The notes: a model not told the origin generated them from the sequence alone. 64,000 nt of DNA from Billgrantia kenyensis (GCF_013697085.1 NZ_JACEFT010000014.1:1-64000), one strand, 5' to 3'. Numbered from the stretch's first letter, positions 8,726 through 18,577 are shown. Translations and numbers: made by a program.

Positions 8726-9475
8726 ATGACCGAACTGCAGCAGGCCGCGCGCCAGGCCCTGGCGCTGATGGACCTCACCAGCCTCAACGGCGACGACAGC
8801 GACGCCGTAATTCACGAGCTGTGCGCCCGCGCCAACACGCCGGCGGGTCATCCGGCGGCGGTGTGCGTCTATCCCGCCTTCGTGCCAACCGCGCGTCAGG
8901 CGCTGGCCGAGCAGGGCCTGGCCGGCAAGGTGAAGGTGGCCACGGTGACCAACTTCCCCCACGGCGAGGCGGACGTGGAGCGCGCCGCGGCCGAGACCCG
9001 GGCGGCCATCGCCGCCGGCGCCGACGAGGTCGACGTGGTCTTTCCCTACCGTGCGCTGATGGCGGGCGACGCCGAGGTCGGCCGCGAACTGGTCGAGGCG
9101 TGCAAGCGCGAGTGCGGCGACGCCGTGCTCAAGGTGATCCTGGAAACCGGCGAACTCGAGGACGCCGGGCTGATCGACCGCGCCGGCATGCTGGCCATCG
9201 ACGGCGGCGCCGACTTCCTCAAGACCTCCACCGGCAAGGTGGCGGTCAACGCCACCCTGAATGCCGCCAAGATCCTGCTCACCGCGATCAAGGCGAGCGG
9301 CCGCGACGTCGGCTTCAAGGCCGCCGGAGGGGTGCGCACCGCCGAGGATGCCGCCGCCTACCTGCAGCTTGCCGAGCGGGTGATGGGGGCCGAGTGGATC
9401 ACTCCGGCGCACTTCCGCTTCGGTGCCTCGGGGCTGCTCGGCAGCCTGCTCGACACCCTGGGCGTCGAGCAGTAA
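8726..9475 (+). CDS. deoC: Deoxyribose-phosphate aldolase
   Basis: 249-aa aldolase that splits 2-deoxyribose-5-phosphate into acetaldehyde and glyceraldehyde-3-phosphate. The Schiff-base lysine lies in [11 protein letters not shown] (about residue 167) and the second catalytic lysine in [10 protein letters not shown] (about 195). The length is close to the E. coli enzyme. It follows nupC by 37 bp in the deo operon and consumes the product of DeoB. Its substrate is also the expected inducer of DeoR. Confidence 0.95.
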   Translation: MTELQQAARQALALMDLTSLNGDDSDAVIHELCARANTPAGHPAAVCVYPAFVPTARQALAEQGLAGKVKVATVTNFPHGEADVERAAAETRAAIAAGADEVDVVFPYRALMAGDAEVGRELVEACKRECGDAVLKVILETGELEDAGLIDRAGMLAIDGGADFLKTSTGKVAVNATLNAAKILLTAIKASGRDVGFKAAGGVRTAEDAAAYLQLAERVMGAEWITPAHFRFGASGLLGSLLDTLGVEQ

Positions 9476-9501
9476 GACAAGGGCTCGACGGGAGGCTACT
9501 G

Positions 9502-10875
9502 ATGGCTTTCCGTGCGCTTCCTCAGGAGCTGATCCGCGCCAAGCGCGATGGCCAGGCGCTCTCGTCCGAGGAGATAGGCGAGCTGGTGGGCGGCATCAGT
9601 GACGGCAGCCTTTCCGACGCCCAGGTCGGCGCGCTGGCCATGGCAATCTATCTCAACGGCATGAATGCCGCCGAGACGGTGGCGCTCACCGAGGCGGTGC
9701 GCGACTCCGGTGAGGTGCTGACGTGGCGCGGCCTGGGCCCGGGGCTCGATCTGCCGGGGCCGGTGCTCGACAAGCACTCCACCGGTGGCGTGGGCGACCT
9801 CGTCTCGCTGGTGCTGGGGCCGTGGATCGCCGCCTGCGGCGGCTACGTGCCGATGGTTTCCGGTCGCGGCCTGGGCCATACCGGCGGCACTCTGGACAAG
9901 CTCGAGGCGATTCCCGGCTACGACATCGCCCCCACGCGGGAGCGCTTGCGCAAGCTGGTACGCGAAGCGGGCGTGGCCATCGTCGGCCAGACCGCCGAGC
10001 TGGCCCCGGCCGACCGGCGGCTCTACGCCATCCGCGACGTCACCGCCACGGTGGAGTCGCTGCCGCTGATCGTCAGCTCGATCCTCGGCAAGAAGCTGGC
10101 CTGCGGCCTCGACGCCCTGGTGATGGACGTCAAGAGCGGCAGCGGCGCCTTTATGCCCACTCACGAGGCGTCGTTCGAGCTGGCCAGCACCATCGCCGAA
10201 GTGGCCAGCCGCGCCGGCACGCCGACCACCGCGCTGCTCACCGACATGAGCCAGCCGCTAGCGCCCTGCGCCGGCAACGCCGTCGAGGTGCGCGAGGCGA
10301 TTGCGTTGCTGACTTGTGAAAAGACGGGAGATAAGAGGGGCGGGCGTCTGCTGGAGGTAACCCGCACGCTTGCCGCCGAGCTGCTGCTGGCCGGCAGGCT
10401 GGCCAGCGACCATGAAGGCGCCCTGGCCCTGCTCGACGAGCGGCTCGCCAGCGGCGCTGCCGCCGAGCGCTTCGCGCGCATGGTGGCGGGCCTGGGCGGC
10501 CCCGCCGACCTGCTCGAACGCCATGACCGCCATCTGCCCCGGGCGGCAGTGGTGCGCCCCGTATACGCCGAGCGCAGCGGCCGGGTCACGCGCATGGACA
10601 CCCGCGCCCTGGGCCTCGCCGTGGTGACGCTGGGCGGCGGACGCCGTGCGCCGAGCGATGCCATCGATCCTAGCGTTGGCCTGAGCGATATCGCCGCCAT
10701 CGGCGAAGCGATCGACGGCGAACGCCCGCTGGCCTGGGTGCACGCCGGCAGCGAGGCCGATGCCGAGCGCGCCTCCGGCCAACTGCGCGCGGCCATCGAA
10801 GTGAACGACGTCGCGCTCGGCGACGTCGTACTGCCTACACTCATTCAAGACGTGATCCGTCGGGAGGCGCCATGA
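9502..10875 (+). CDS. deoA: Thymidine phosphorylase
   Basis: 457-aa glycosyltransferase of the pyrimidine nucleoside phosphorylase family, converting thymidine plus phosphate to thymine and deoxyribose-1-phosphate. Signature [18 protein letters not shown] (about residue 88) and [25 protein letters not shown] loop follow the family closely; the length suits DeoA. GGGAGG precedes the ATG at 9502. The 3' end overlaps deoB by 4 bp (translational coupling). Confidence 0.95.
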   Translation: MAFRALPQELIRAKRDGQALSSEEIGELVGGISDGSLSDAQVGALAMAIYLNGMNAAETVALTEAVRDSGEVLTWRGLGPGLDLPGPVLDKHSTGGVGDLVSLVLGPWIAACGGYVPMVSGRGLGHTGGTLDKLEAIPGYDIAPTRERLRKLVREAGVAIVGQTAELAPADRRLYAIRDVTATVESLPLIVSSILGKKLACGLDALVMDVKSGSGAFMPTHEASFELASTIAEVASRAGTPTTALLTDMSQPLAPCAGNAVEVREAIALLTCEKTGDKRGGRLLEVTRTLAAELLLAGRLASDHEGALALLDERLASGAAAERFARMVAGLGGPADLLERHDRHLPRAAVVRPVYAERSGRVTRMDTRALGLAVVTLGGGRRAPSDAIDPSVGLSDIAAIGEAIDGERPLAWVHAGSEADAERASGQLRAAIEVNDVALGDVVLPTLIQDVIRREAP

Positions 10876-12122
10876 CCCGTGCCATCGTGCTGGTACTCGA
10901 CTCCTTCGGCATCGGCGCGGCCCCCGATGCCGAGCGCTTTGGCGACGCCGGGGCCGACACCCTGGGCCATATCGCCGCCGCCTGTGCTCATGGCCACTGT
11001 GACGGCGCTAGTCGCCGAGGACCGCTGGCACTGCCCAACCTGGGCCGGCTGGGGCTGTTCCACGCCCACCGCGAAAGCACCGGCGCCTGGGCCGAGGGCA
11101 TCGAGGTACCGGTCGAAGTGATCGGCGCTTACGGCCACGCCGGGGAGATCTCCTCGGGCAAGGACACCCCCTCGGGCCATTGGGAGATCGCCGGGGTGCC
11201 GGTGCGCTTCGACTGGGGCTACTTCCTCGACCGCGAAGAGAGCTTTCCGCCCGAGCTGCTCGCAGCGCTGATCCGCGAGGGCGAGCTGCCCGGCGTGCTG
11301 GGCAACTGCCACGCCTCGGGCACCGAGATCATCGCCCGGCTTGGCGAGGAGCACATGGCCAGCGGCAAGCCCATCGTCTATACCTCGGCGGACTCGGTGC
11401 TGCAGATCGCTGCCCACGAGGAGTCGTTCGGCCTCGCGCGGCTCCACGCCCTGTGCGAGACCGCCCGGCGCCTCCTCGAGCCCTACAACATCGGCCGGGT
11501 GATCGCGCGGCCCTTCGTCGGCCAGAGCGCGGCGGACTTCACCCGCACCGCCAACCGCCGAGACTACAGCGTCGAGCCGCCCGCGCCCACGGTGCTGCAG
11601 AAGCTGTGCGACGACGGCGGCGAGGTGTTCGCCATCGGCAAGATCGCCGACATCTACGCCCACTGCGGGGTGACGCGCACGCTCAAGGCCAGCGGCCACG
11701 ATGCGCTGATGGACGCCACCCTGGCCGCCCTGGACGAGGCCGGCGAGCGCTCGCTGGTGATGACCAACTTCGTCGACTTCGACACCCTCTACGGCCACCG
11801 CCGCGACGTGACCGGCTATGCCGCTGCGCTGGAGGCCTTCGACGCGCGGCTGCCCGAGCTGCTGGCCAAACTGCGCGACGACGACCTGCTGGTGATCACC
11901 GCCGACCACGGCTGCGACCCCACCTGGCATGGCACCGACCACACCCGCGAGCGGGTGCCGGTGCTGGCATTGGGGGCCGGGCTCGCTCCCGGCTCGCTTG
12001 GCGCGCGAGACACCTTCGCCGATATCGGCCAGAGCCTGGCGGCGCATCTGGGCCTGGCGCCCATGGCCGACGGCACGAGTTTTATTGCCTCTCCGCCTCA
12101 ACCCGACCCTCTCGCTGCATAG
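10872..12122 (+). CDS. deoB: Phosphopentomutase
   Basis: 416-aa metalloenzyme of the alkaline phosphatase superfamily, converting deoxyribose-1-phosphate to deoxyribose-5-phosphate. Metal-binding motifs are visible: [12 protein letters not shown] near the N-terminus, DTPSGHWE near residue 100 and [16 protein letters not shown] near 340. Starts inside the deoA stop and lies 9 bp before deoD. It links the two phosphorylases in this operon to DeoC. Confidence 0.95.
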   Translation: MTRAIVLVLDSFGIGAAPDAERFGDAGADTLGHIAAACAHGHCDGASRRGPLALPNLGRLGLFHAHRESTGAWAEGIEVPVEVIGAYGHAGEISSGKDTPSGHWEIAGVPVRFDWGYFLDREESFPPELLAALIREGELPGVLGNCHASGTEIIARLGEEHMASGKPIVYTSADSVLQIAAHEESFGLARLHALCETARRLLEPYNIGRVIARPFVGQSAADFTRTANRRDYSVEPPAPTVLQKLCDDGGEVFAIGKIADIYAHCGVTRTLKASGHDALMDATLAALDEAGERSLVMTNFVDFDTLYGHRRDVTGYAAALEAFDARLPELLAKLRDDDLLVITADHGCDPTWHGTDHTRERVPVLALGAGLAPGSLGARDTFADIGQSLAAHLGLAPMADGTSFIASPPQPDPLAA

Positions 12123-12131
12123 GAGCCTGAC

Positions 12132-12860
12132 ATGGCGACTCCCCATATCCAAGGCGAACGCGGCATCTTCGCCGACACCGTGCTGATGCCCGGCGACCCG
12201 CTGCGTGCCAAGCACATCGCCGAGACCTTCCTCGAGGATGCCCGCGAGGTGAACAGCGTGCGCAACATGCTCGGCTTCACCGGCCGCTATCGCGGCCGCG
12301 ACATCTCGGTGATGGGCCACGGCATGGGCATCCCCTCGGTCTCCATCTACGCCAAGGAGCTGATCACCGACTACGGCGTGCAGCGCCTGATCCGGGTCGG
12401 CTCCTGCGGCGCGGTGCGCGATGACGTGGCGGTGCGCGACGTGGTGATCGGCCTCGGTGCAAGTACCGACTCGGCGGTCAACCGCACCCGCCTCATGGGC
12501 CACGACTTCGCCGCCATCGCCGACTTCGAACTGACCCGCCATGCGGTGGACGCCGCCGCGGCCCAGGGCGTGCCGGTCAAGGTGGGCAACCTGTTCTCGG
12601 CGGACCTGTTCTACAACCCCCAGGGCGAGCTGTTCGAACTGATGAAGCGCTATGGCATCGTCGGCGTTGAGATGGAGGCGGCGGGACTCTACGGCGTGGC
12701 GGCGGAGTTCGGCGGCCGGGCAATGACCATCTGTACCGTCTCTGACCACATCCTCAAGGGCGAGTCGCTGCCCAGCGAGGCTCGCGAGCGCAGCTTCAAC
12801 GAGATGGTCGAGGTGGCGCTGGAAGCGGTGCTGCGCGACGACGCGGCGGGGGCGGCATGA
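12132..12860 (+). CDS. deoD: Purine nucleoside phosphorylase
   Basis: 242-aa hexameric-type purine nucleoside phosphorylase. MPGDPLRAK near residue 20 (phosphate binding), [15 protein letters not shown] and the sugar-contacting EMEAAGLYG are typical of DeoD; the later SDH segment carries the purine-binding Asp. It releases (deoxy)ribose-1-phosphate from purine nucleosides. It overlaps cdd by 4 bp. Uridine phosphorylase is related, but DeoD motifs fit better. Confidence 0.93.
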   Translation: MATPHIQGERGIFADTVLMPGDPLRAKHIAETFLEDAREVNSVRNMLGFTGRYRGRDISVMGHGMGIPSVSIYAKELITDYGVQRLIRVGSCGAVRDDVAVRDVVIGLGASTDSAVNRTRLMGHDFAAIADFELTRHAVDAAAAQGVPVKVGNLFSADLFYNPQGELFELMKRYGIVGVEMEAAGLYGVAAEFGGRAMTICTVSDHILKGESLPSEARERSFNEMVEVALEAVLRDDAAGAA

Positions 12861-13273
12861 GCGACACCGTCGACCCGGCCATCGTTGGTGCTTTGATCGC
12901 CGTGCGCGGGAATGCCTACGCGCCCTACTCCGAGCACCCGGTGGGTGCCATGGTGGAAAGTGCTAGCGGGGCGCGTTTTTTCGGCGCCAACGTCGAGGTG
13001 GCCCACTACAAGGGGCTGTGCGCCGAGGCCTCGGCTATTGCCGCCATGATCAGCGCCGGCGAGCGGCGCCTGCATGCCGTTTACGTCATTGGCCCGGGGG
13101 CTCATCGCTGCACGCCTTGCGGTGACTGCCGTCAACGGATCAGAGAATTTGCCGGCGCCGACACCCAAATTTACGTGCTCGATGCCGAGGGCAAACTGCT
13201 CAAGCGCTACACCATCGATGAACTGCTGCCTGATGCCTTCGGGCCGGAGAACCTCAGCCACTGGAATTTATGA
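12857..13273 (+). CDS. cdd: Cytidine deaminase
   Basis: 138-aa small (tetrameric-type) cytidine/deoxycytidine deaminase. Zinc ligands are in CAEASAI (about residue 55, with the catalytic Glu) and PCGDCRQ (about 90). It feeds uridine and deoxyuridine to the phosphorylases of this operon. Last gene of the deo cluster; its stop overlaps the end of the convergent gene at 13268 by 6 bp. Confidence 0.93.
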   Translation: MSDTVDPAIVGALIAVRGNAYAPYSEHPVGAMVESASGARFFGANVEVAHYKGLCAEASAIAAMISAGERRLHAVYVIGPGAHRCTPCGDCRQRIREFAGADTQIYVLDAEGKLLKRYTIDELLPDAFGPENLSHWNL

Positions 13274-13513
13274 TGCGTTGCTGTCAGGTGGCGGTGATCC
13301 TGCCTCCGCGAGGTAGTACCTCGAGACTTGGGCACAGACCCAGAAGATGACGGCAAGGATGATGAAGAACAGGCTGCCCGACACCAAGTTCCAACTGATG
13401 GGATACTGGTCGATGGCGACGAGATAGAACAGACCGGCCACCAGAGCGAACATCACGACGATGGCAGCTGCCCAGAAAAGAAAATACAGGGCGATTCCCA
13501 ACTTGTTGAGCAT
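13268..13513 (-). CDS. Small two-helix membrane protein, unknown function
   Basis: 81-aa hydrophobic protein with two predicted transmembrane helices (about 7-32 and 42-65) and a short polar tail. A good ribosome site (GAGGAGAGGG) precedes the ATG. No family recognised. It is tail to tail with cdd. The start, hydrophobic pattern and codon use support a real gene. Confidence 0.6.
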   Translation of the reverse strand: MLNKLGIALYFLFWAAAIVVMFALVAGLFYLVAIDQYPISWNLVSGSLFFIILAVIFWVCAQVSRYYLAEAGSPPPDSNAS

Positions 13514-13632
13514 GTCCCTCTCCTCAAGCGGTTCAAGGATTCCCCCTCAGCATAGTTCATCCCGATGACGGTGGGTTGCGCGCCGGTATCCTCGGTTGGC
13601 GAGTCGCATGAAGGCCGTGGTGTCGCCTGGGT

Positions 13633-14382
13633 TCACTCGCGCAGCTCTATATTTTCGAAGTGGGGAGCGAGACGCTTGACCAGGCCGGCGAGCATGCCTC
13701 GCGGCGGGGCGTTCTCCACCGGCTGGCAGTAGGCCGGATCGAGGCACTGGCGGGTGCGAGCCATCTGGATGGCGTAGTGGCGTACGCCGCAGTCGGCCAG
13801 GGTCAGCGCCAGGCGTTCCACGTCGTTCAGCTCGAAGTCGCGCCAATGCACGGTGGTGCGACATTCGAAGGCGACACCGCTGTCGAGCAGAGCCATCAGG
13901 CTCTGGCTGTTGCGCTGCCAAATGCCCGGCCGGCCGCAGATGCGGTCGAAGTCACCGCCGCGGCCCTTGACGTCGAGCCCCACCCAGTCGAGCCAGGGCA
14001 ACAGGCGCGACAGCCGCCCCGGGTAGGAACCGGCGGTGTGCAAGCCGACCTTGAAGCCCATTGCCTTCACCTCGCGTACCGCCGCCGGCAGGGCGTTGTG
14101 CAGGGTCGGCTCGCCGCCGCTGAACACCACCGCCTCGAGCAGCCCCTGGCGGCTCTCCAGGAACTCCCGTACCGCCTGCCACTCGCTCTCATCGCCGCGG
14201 CGCGGCGCCATCATGTGGCCGTTGTGGCAGTAGCCGCAGCGCAGCGGACAGCCCTGCAGGAATACCACGCAGGCCAGGTGGTCCGGATAGTCCAGCGTGG
14301 TCATCTGGGTCATGCCGGCGACGGGTAAGCGGATGCCGTCGAGGGAGGCCAGGTGAGTCGGGTCGAGGTCGGTGGCGATCAT
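13633..14382 (-). CDS. nrdG: Anaerobic ribonucleotide reductase activase
   Basis: 249-aa radical SAM activase that makes the glycyl radical of the class III reductase. The cluster motif GCPLRCGYCHN (CxxxCxxC) is at about residues 44-54, followed by FSGGEPTL. It contains the NrdG-type TLDYPDHLACVVFLQGC stretch. TTGGAGC precedes the ATG. Third in the leftward nrdD / glycyl peptide / nrdG set, 51 bp after the small gene. In this organism NrdG would have to activate a glycine on a separate peptide. Confidence 0.9.
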   Translation of the reverse strand: MIATDLDPTHLASLDGIRLPVAGMTQMTTLDYPDHLACVVFLQGCPLRCGYCHNGHMMAPRRGDESEWQAVREFLESRQGLLEAVVFSGGEPTLHNALPAAVREVKAMGFKVGLHTAGSYPGRLSRLLPWLDWVGLDVKGRGGDFDRICGRPGIWQRNSQSLMALLDSGVAFECRTTVHWRDFELNDVERLALTLADCGVRHYAIQMARTRQCLDPAYCQPVENAPPRGMLAGLVKRLAPHFENIELRE

Positions 14383-14433
14383 CGAGAAGCTCCAATGCCG
14401 GGCGCAGGGCCCGGCCGCTCAGTCGGTCGAATA

Positions 14434-14598
14434 TCAGGGCGTCAGGGCGGCGGCCCGCTCGGTGAAGTGGCGGCGCTCGCGGTGCTCGGCGCGCTTACCG
14501 ACATTGAACTGGCTGGTTGGGCGGTGATAGCCCATCACGCGGGTCCATACCTCGCAGCGCTGGCGTTGTTCGGTGGGCAGGGTGTCGATGTTCGTCAT
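14434..14598 (-). CDS. Detached glycyl-radical peptide of class III reductase
   Basis: 54-aa protein whose central segment TRVMGYHRP-x4-FNVGK-x2-EHRER matches the C-terminal end of full-length NrdD, where R-V/T-x-G-Y holds the radical glycine and FN-x-GK-x2-E the following loop. The neighbouring nrdD stops before this segment, so the two genes together make one NrdD. It has its own ribosome site (AAGGAGCC) and an ATG at 14598; the 63-bp gap to nrdD contains a true stop, so this is not a sequencing frameshift within one reading frame. Glycine 23 or so would carry the radical. Confidence 0.8.
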   Translation of the reverse strand: MTNIDTLPTEQRQRCEVWTRVMGYHRPTSQFNVGKRAEHRERRHFTERAAALTP

Positions 14599-14661
14599 GG
14601 GTTGGCTCCTTCCAGTGGTTGCAGAGACCGTGGGTTTATGCACGGCGATTGGTGAAAACGC

Positions 14662-16392
14662 TCAGGCCGGTACGGCCGCGGCGCGTCTTGCCAGCAGTGC
14701 TTCGTCGCACTTCGGGCAGAACTCGTGTTCGCCGGCCAGATAGCCATGTACCGGGCAGATCGAGAAGGTCGGCGTCACGGTGATGTAGGGCAGGCGGAAG
14801 CGCGACAGCGCGGTGTGTACCAGCTTGCGGCAGGCGGTGGCGCTGGAGAGCCGCTCGCGCATGTAGAGGTGCAGCACGGTACCGCCGGTGTAGCGGGTCT
14901 GCAGCGGGTCCTGGTGAATCAGCGCCTCGAAGGGGTCGTCGGTGTGCCCCACCGGCAGCTGGCTGGAGTTGGTGTAGTAGGGCGCCTCCGGCGTGCCGGC
15001 CTGCAGAATGCCAGGGAAGCGCTCGGCATCGGCGCGGGCGAAACGGTAGGTGGTGCCCTCCGCCGGGGTCGCTTCCAGGTTGTAGAGGTGGCCGGTCTCG
15101 GCCTGGAACTGCTGCATCCTGGTGCGCACGTGGTCGAGCACTTCGAGGGCGAGCTGGCGCCCTTCGGGGGCGGTGATGTCGTAGCGGTCGTCGCAGAAGT
15201 TGCGCACCATCTCGTTGAGCCCGTTCACGCCCAGGGTGGAGAAGTGGTTGCGCAGGGTGCCCAGGTAGCGCTGGGTATAGGGGTAGAGCCCCTCGTTCAT
15301 CCACTGCTGGATACACTCGCGCTTGAGCTCCAGGCTGTCGCGGCCCAGCGCCAGCAGGCGGTCGAGTTCGCAAAGCAGGCCCGCCCGGTCGCCGGCGAAG
15401 CGATAACCCAGTCGTGCGCAATTGAGCGTCACCACCCCCAGCGAGCCGGTCTGCTCGGCGCTGCCGAACAGGCCGTTGCCACGCTTGAGCAACTCGGAGA
15501 GGTCGAGCTGCAGGCGGCAGCACATGGAGCGCACCATGTGCGGCTCCAGGTCGGAGTTGAGGAAGTTCTGGAAGTAGGGCAGGCCGTACTTGGCGGTCAG
15601 CGCGAACAGCCGTTCGGCATTGTCGCTCTCCCAGTCGAAGTCCGGGGTGATGTTGTAGGTGGGGATGGGGAAGGTGAACACCCGTCCCTGACGGTCACCG
15701 GCCTCCATCACCTCCAGATAGGCGCGATTGAGCAGGTCCATCTCCGCCTGCAGCTCGCCGTAGGTGAAGGGCTGCTCCTCGCCGCCGACGATTGGCACCT
15801 GATCGCGCAGGTCCGCCGGGCACACCCAGTCGAAGGTGAGGTTGGTGAACGGCGTCTGGCTGCCCCAGCGCGACGGTACGTTGAGGTCGTAGATGAACTC
15901 CTGGATCGCCTGCTTCACCGCTGCGAAGTCGAGGCCGTCCTTGCGCACGTAGGGGGCGAGATAGGTATCGAATGAGCTGAAGGCCTGGGCGCCGGCCCAC
16001 TCGTTCTGCAGCGTGCCGAGAAAGTTGACCATCTGCCCCAGGGCGCTGGAGAGGTGGCGGGGCGGATCGCTCTCGGCGCGCCCGGGTACGCCGTTGAAGC
16101 CTTCGATCAGCAGCTGGCGCAGCGACCAGCCGGCGCAGTAGCCGCACAGCATGTCGAGATCGTGAATGTGCAGGTCGCCATCACGGTGGGCGGCGCCGAC
16201 CTCGGCAGGGTAGACCTCGTCGAGCCAGTAGTTGGCGATCAGCTTGCCCGAGACGTTGAGGATCAGCCCGCCCAGGGAGTAGCCCTGGTTGGCATTGGCG
16301 TGCACGCGCCAGTCCGCGCGTTCGAGGTATTCGTTGACGGTCGAGGCGACGTCGATGCGGCGCGGGCCGGCCTGGCGGATGGGGGTGTTCAC
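14662..16392 (-). CDS. nrdD: Anaerobic (class III) ribonucleoside-triphosphate reductase, catalytic chain
   Basis: 576-aa catalytic barrel of NrdD. NANQGYSLGGLILNVSGK and GDLHIHDLDMLCGYCAGW are near the N-terminus. SMCCRLQLDL lies mid-protein and the C-terminal zinc site has CPVHGYLAGEHEFCPKC. Two usual parts are absent: the N-terminal ATP cone (the barrel begins within about 20 residues of the start) and the C-terminal glycyl radical loop, which is a separate gene. A GTG at 16392 is chosen because AGGGAGA lies 6 nt upstream; extending the frame upstream gives only antisense-like ubiV sequence and no ATP cone. An FNR-type promoter lies upstream. Confidence 0.9.
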   Translation of the reverse strand: MNTPIRQAGPRRIDVASTVNEYLERADWRVHANANQGYSLGGLILNVSGKLIANYWLDEVYPAEVGAAHRDGDLHIHDLDMLCGYCAGWSLRQLLIEGFNGVPGRAESDPPRHLSSALGQMVNFLGTLQNEWAGAQAFSSFDTYLAPYVRKDGLDFAAVKQAIQEFIYDLNVPSRWGSQTPFTNLTFDWVCPADLRDQVPIVGGEEQPFTYGELQAEMDLLNRAYLEVMEAGDRQGRVFTFPIPTYNITPDFDWESDNAERLFALTAKYGLPYFQNFLNSDLEPHMVRSMCCRLQLDLSELLKRGNGLFGSAEQTGSLGVVTLNCARLGYRFAGDRAGLLCELDRLLALGRDSLELKRECIQQWMNEGLYPYTQRYLGTLRNHFSTLGVNGLNEMVRNFCDDRYDITAPEGRQLALEVLDHVRTRMQQFQAETGHLYNLEATPAEGTTYRFARADAERFPGILQAGTPEAPYYTNSSQLPVGHTDDPFEALIHQDPLQTRYTGGTVLHLYMRERLSSATACRKLVHTALSRFRLPYITVTPTFSICPVHGYLAGEHEFCPKCDEALLARRAAAVPA

Positions 16393-16451
16393 CGTAATCT
16401 CCCTATATGTGCTGCCGTTTTGCGTTTCTAACCACAACATATGGTGTGTGA

Positions 16452-16493
16452 AGGCTAAAGCCTTCGGCAGCGAGAGAAAATGATCCAGATCAG
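16452..16493 (-). promoter_or_regulatory. FNR/ANR-type class II promoter of nrdD
   Basis: On the minus strand CTGAT-CTGG-ATCAT (16493-16480) has the perfect TGAT-N4-ATCA core. A -10-like TAGCCT lies 22 nt downstream (16457-16452), giving a start near 16445 and a leader of about 53 nt before the GTG. Confidence 0.72.
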
Positions 16494-16524
16494 AAAAAGG
16501 CCAGTCGGAACGTCGGGAAACGAC

Positions 16525-16548
16525 GAACCCCGCCGATTGGCGGGGTTC
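16525..16548 (-). terminator. Hairpin terminator downstream of ubiUV
   Basis: A perfect 10-bp stem GAACCCCGCC/GGCGGGGTTC with a 4-nt loop starts about 36 bp past the ubiV stop. Only a short TTT follows on the minus strand, so termination may be partial. It separates ubiUV from the nrdD promoter. Confidence 0.6.
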
Positions 16549-16583
16549 GAAGACGGGGGCAAAGGCGCTCATCGTGGGGCGGT

Positions 16584-17498
16584 TCAGCCGGCGGTCAGCC
16601 GGGTGTTGTCCATGCCCGGGCGACCGTGCCAGTAGCCGTCGCACACCTCGGCCTCGACCAGGGCCAGCGGGTCGGCGGTGGGCAGCTCGCCGCGGCGGGC
16701 GGCGTCGAAGGCCGCCACCACCTCGGCCATGCCCTCGGCGCGGGGGCTCAGCCGCGCCACGGCCACGCCCATTGCGGCCATGTCGCTGACCTCGTGGCGC
16801 AGGTCCTGACAGGCGCCAGAGAGGGTCTGTATGCCGTTGAGGGTGAACACCTCCTTGGATTCCTGTGAGCGCAGCGCCAGGCCTTCCGGGTACTTCTGGC
16901 ACACGAACTGGCAGCGGTCCTTGGGCTTCTGGTGGCGCCGCGCGGTAAAGCAGCGCGACGACCAGGCCAGCGGCAGGTGGCCGTAGGCGAACACCTCGCA
17001 GGGCGCATCGAGCCCCTCGGCAGCGCAGTCGGCCAGCAGCCGGGCGAGATCGTCGCGAGACATCTCCACCGGCGCCTGCCAGCGGCGCATGCCGGCCCGG
17101 GCCATCACGCCGATGGCGGCCGGGTTGTAGAGGTTAAGTGCCGCCCCGGCAACGAAGGGCAGGCCGGCGGCGGCTAGGCGCTGCAGGGCGCTCTGGTCGT
17201 TGGCCTCGACCGTGAACTCGCCGTTGTCGCACAGCTTGCGCAGATCGCGCAGGTCGGCCTCGGACTCGATCAGGGTCTGGCTCGCCAGCACCACCTGCTT
17301 GCCGCTCTGGGCCAGCTCGCGGCCGATGCCGAGCCAGTCGTCGAGCTTCATGTCGCGGCGACGCGAGCAGACGGACTCGCCCAGGGTGACGATCTCCACC
17401 GGCCAGTCGGCGGCCTCACGGTAGAAGTCGGCGTAGCGCTCGCGGGTCCAGTAGAACAGCACTGGGCCCAGGGCGAGCTGCAGGGAATCGGATGACAT
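16584..17498 (-). CDS. ubiV: O2-independent ubiquinone hydroxylation protein UbiV
   Basis: 304-aa U32-family protein. UbiV forms a heterodimer with UbiU and hydroxylates the ubiquinone ring without oxygen, with prephenate as hydroxyl donor in E. coli. Candidate 4Fe-4S cysteines are one near residue 45 (SVCSRRR) and a cluster near 175-195 (SSRC ... DRCQFVC). AGGAGG precedes the ATG at 17498. It follows ubiU by 8 bp. UbiT is encoded at 2.7 kb. Confidence 0.9.
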   Translation of the reverse strand: MSSDSLQLALGPVLFYWTRERYADFYREAADWPVEIVTLGESVCSRRRDMKLDDWLGIGRELAQSGKQVVLASQTLIESEADLRDLRKLCDNGEFTVEANDQSALQRLAAAGLPFVAGAALNLYNPAAIGVMARAGMRRWQAPVEMSRDDLARLLADCAAEGLDAPCEVFAYGHLPLAWSSRCFTARRHQKPKDRCQFVCQKYPEGLALRSQESKEVFTLNGIQTLSGACQDLRHEVSDMAAMGVAVARLSPRAEGMAEVVAAFDAARRGELPTADPLALVEAEVCDGYWHGRPGMDNTRLTAG

Positions 17499-17506
17499 GA
17501 AACCTC

Positions 17507-18502
17507 CTATTTCCAGCGGCGCTCGTAGGCACCCAGGGTGGTGGTGGCACCTTCGGAGACCTCGCCGAGGCCGGCCATCCAGGCGGGGTCGGGGTGGAAG
17601 CGCTCCGGCGTTCGCTCGAGGCGATCCAGCGCCTGGCGCCAGATACCGGCCACCTTCGACACATAGGCCGGGCTGCGCTGGCGGCCCTCGATCTTCACCG
17701 CGCTGATGCCCAGCTCTCGCAGCTCCGGCAGCAGCTCCAGAGTGTTGAGGCTGGTGGGCTCCTCGATGGCGTGATAGGTCTCGCCGCCGACCTCGAAGCG
17801 CCCCTTGCACAGGGTGGGGTAGCCGGCGCGCTCGCCCTCGCCGTAGCGATCGATCAGCACGCCGTTCAAGCGCGACTCCAGCCCCTGGGGCGTCTCCTCC
17901 CAGCGCACGTGGGCCGCTGGCGAGCAGACACCGCGGGTGTTGGGCGACTCGCCGGTGAGATAGGACGAGAGATAGCAGCGCCCCTCGGCCATGATGCACA
18001 GGCTGCCGAAGGCGAACACCTCCAGCTCCACCGGGCTCTGCTTCGCGAGATCACGCACCTGGGTGATGGAGAGCACCCGCGGTAGCACGGCGCGCTTGAT
18101 GCCGAACTGGTCGTGATAGAAGCGCAAGGCCTCGTGGCTGGTGGCCGAACCCTGCACCGACAGGTGGCGGGCGAGATCCGGGTGGCGCCGTGCGGCGTAG
18201 TCGAGCAGCCCCATATCGGCCATGATCAGGGCGTCGACGCCGAGATCGGCGGCCTGGTCCACGGCGCGGGTCCACTGGTGCCAGCCGTCGGGCTGCGGGT
18301 AGGTATTGATGGCGCAGAACACCCGCTTGCCGCGGGCATGGGCGTAGTCGATGCCTTCGCGGGCGCGCTTGTCGGTGAAGTTCAGCCCGGCGAACTGCCG
18401 GGCGTTGGTGGCGTTCTGGAAGCCGAAGTAGACGGCATCGGCGCCTTCATCCACCGCCCGCTTCAGGGCCGGCAGGTTGCCGGCCGGGCAGACGAGCTCC
18501 AT
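17507..18502 (-). CDS. ubiU: O2-independent ubiquinone hydroxylation protein UbiU
   Basis: 331-aa U32-family (former peptidase) protein, partner of UbiV. Begins MELVCPAGN and contains the cysteine set FGSLC, GRCYLSS, RGVCSPA and LCKGRF expected for its 4Fe-4S cluster, and the U32 signature around VKIEGRQRS. First gene of ubiUV, with an FNR-type promoter upstream. The pair lets the cell keep making ubiquinone for nitrate respiration under anoxia. Confidence 0.92.
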   Translation of the reverse strand: MELVCPAGNLPALKRAVDEGADAVYFGFQNATNARQFAGLNFTDKRAREGIDYAHARGKRVFCAINTYPQPDGWHQWTRAVDQAADLGVDALIMADMGLLDYAARRHPDLARHLSVQGSATSHEALRFYHDQFGIKRAVLPRVLSITQVRDLAKQSPVELEVFAFGSLCIMAEGRCYLSSYLTGESPNTRGVCSPAAHVRWEETPQGLESRLNGVLIDRYGEGERAGYPTLCKGRFEVGGETYHAIEEPTSLNTLELLPELRELGISAVKIEGRQRSPAYVSKVAGIWRQALDRLERTPERFHPDPAWMAGLGEVSEGATTTLGAYERRWK

Positions 18503-18535
18503 GTCGCTCTCCTCGCAGTCTGGGTAAACCCGACC

Positions 18536-18577
18536 ATGCTAGTCGACTATGCTCGGGCGGCTCTTGATGAAGGTCAT
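18536..18577 (-). promoter_or_regulatory. FNR/ANR-type class II promoter of ubiUV
   Basis: Minus-strand ATGAC-CTTC-ATCAA (18577-18564) has one mismatch to consensus. A -10-like TAGCAT (18541-18536) starts 22 nt downstream, so transcription would begin near 18529, about 27 nt before the ubiU ATG. Confidence 0.72.

Noticed and set aside
16393..16902. N-terminal extension of nrdD to 16902 as an ATP cone
   Set aside because: The added residues are an alternate frame of ubiV, with Arg/Gly-rich noise and no cone motif.
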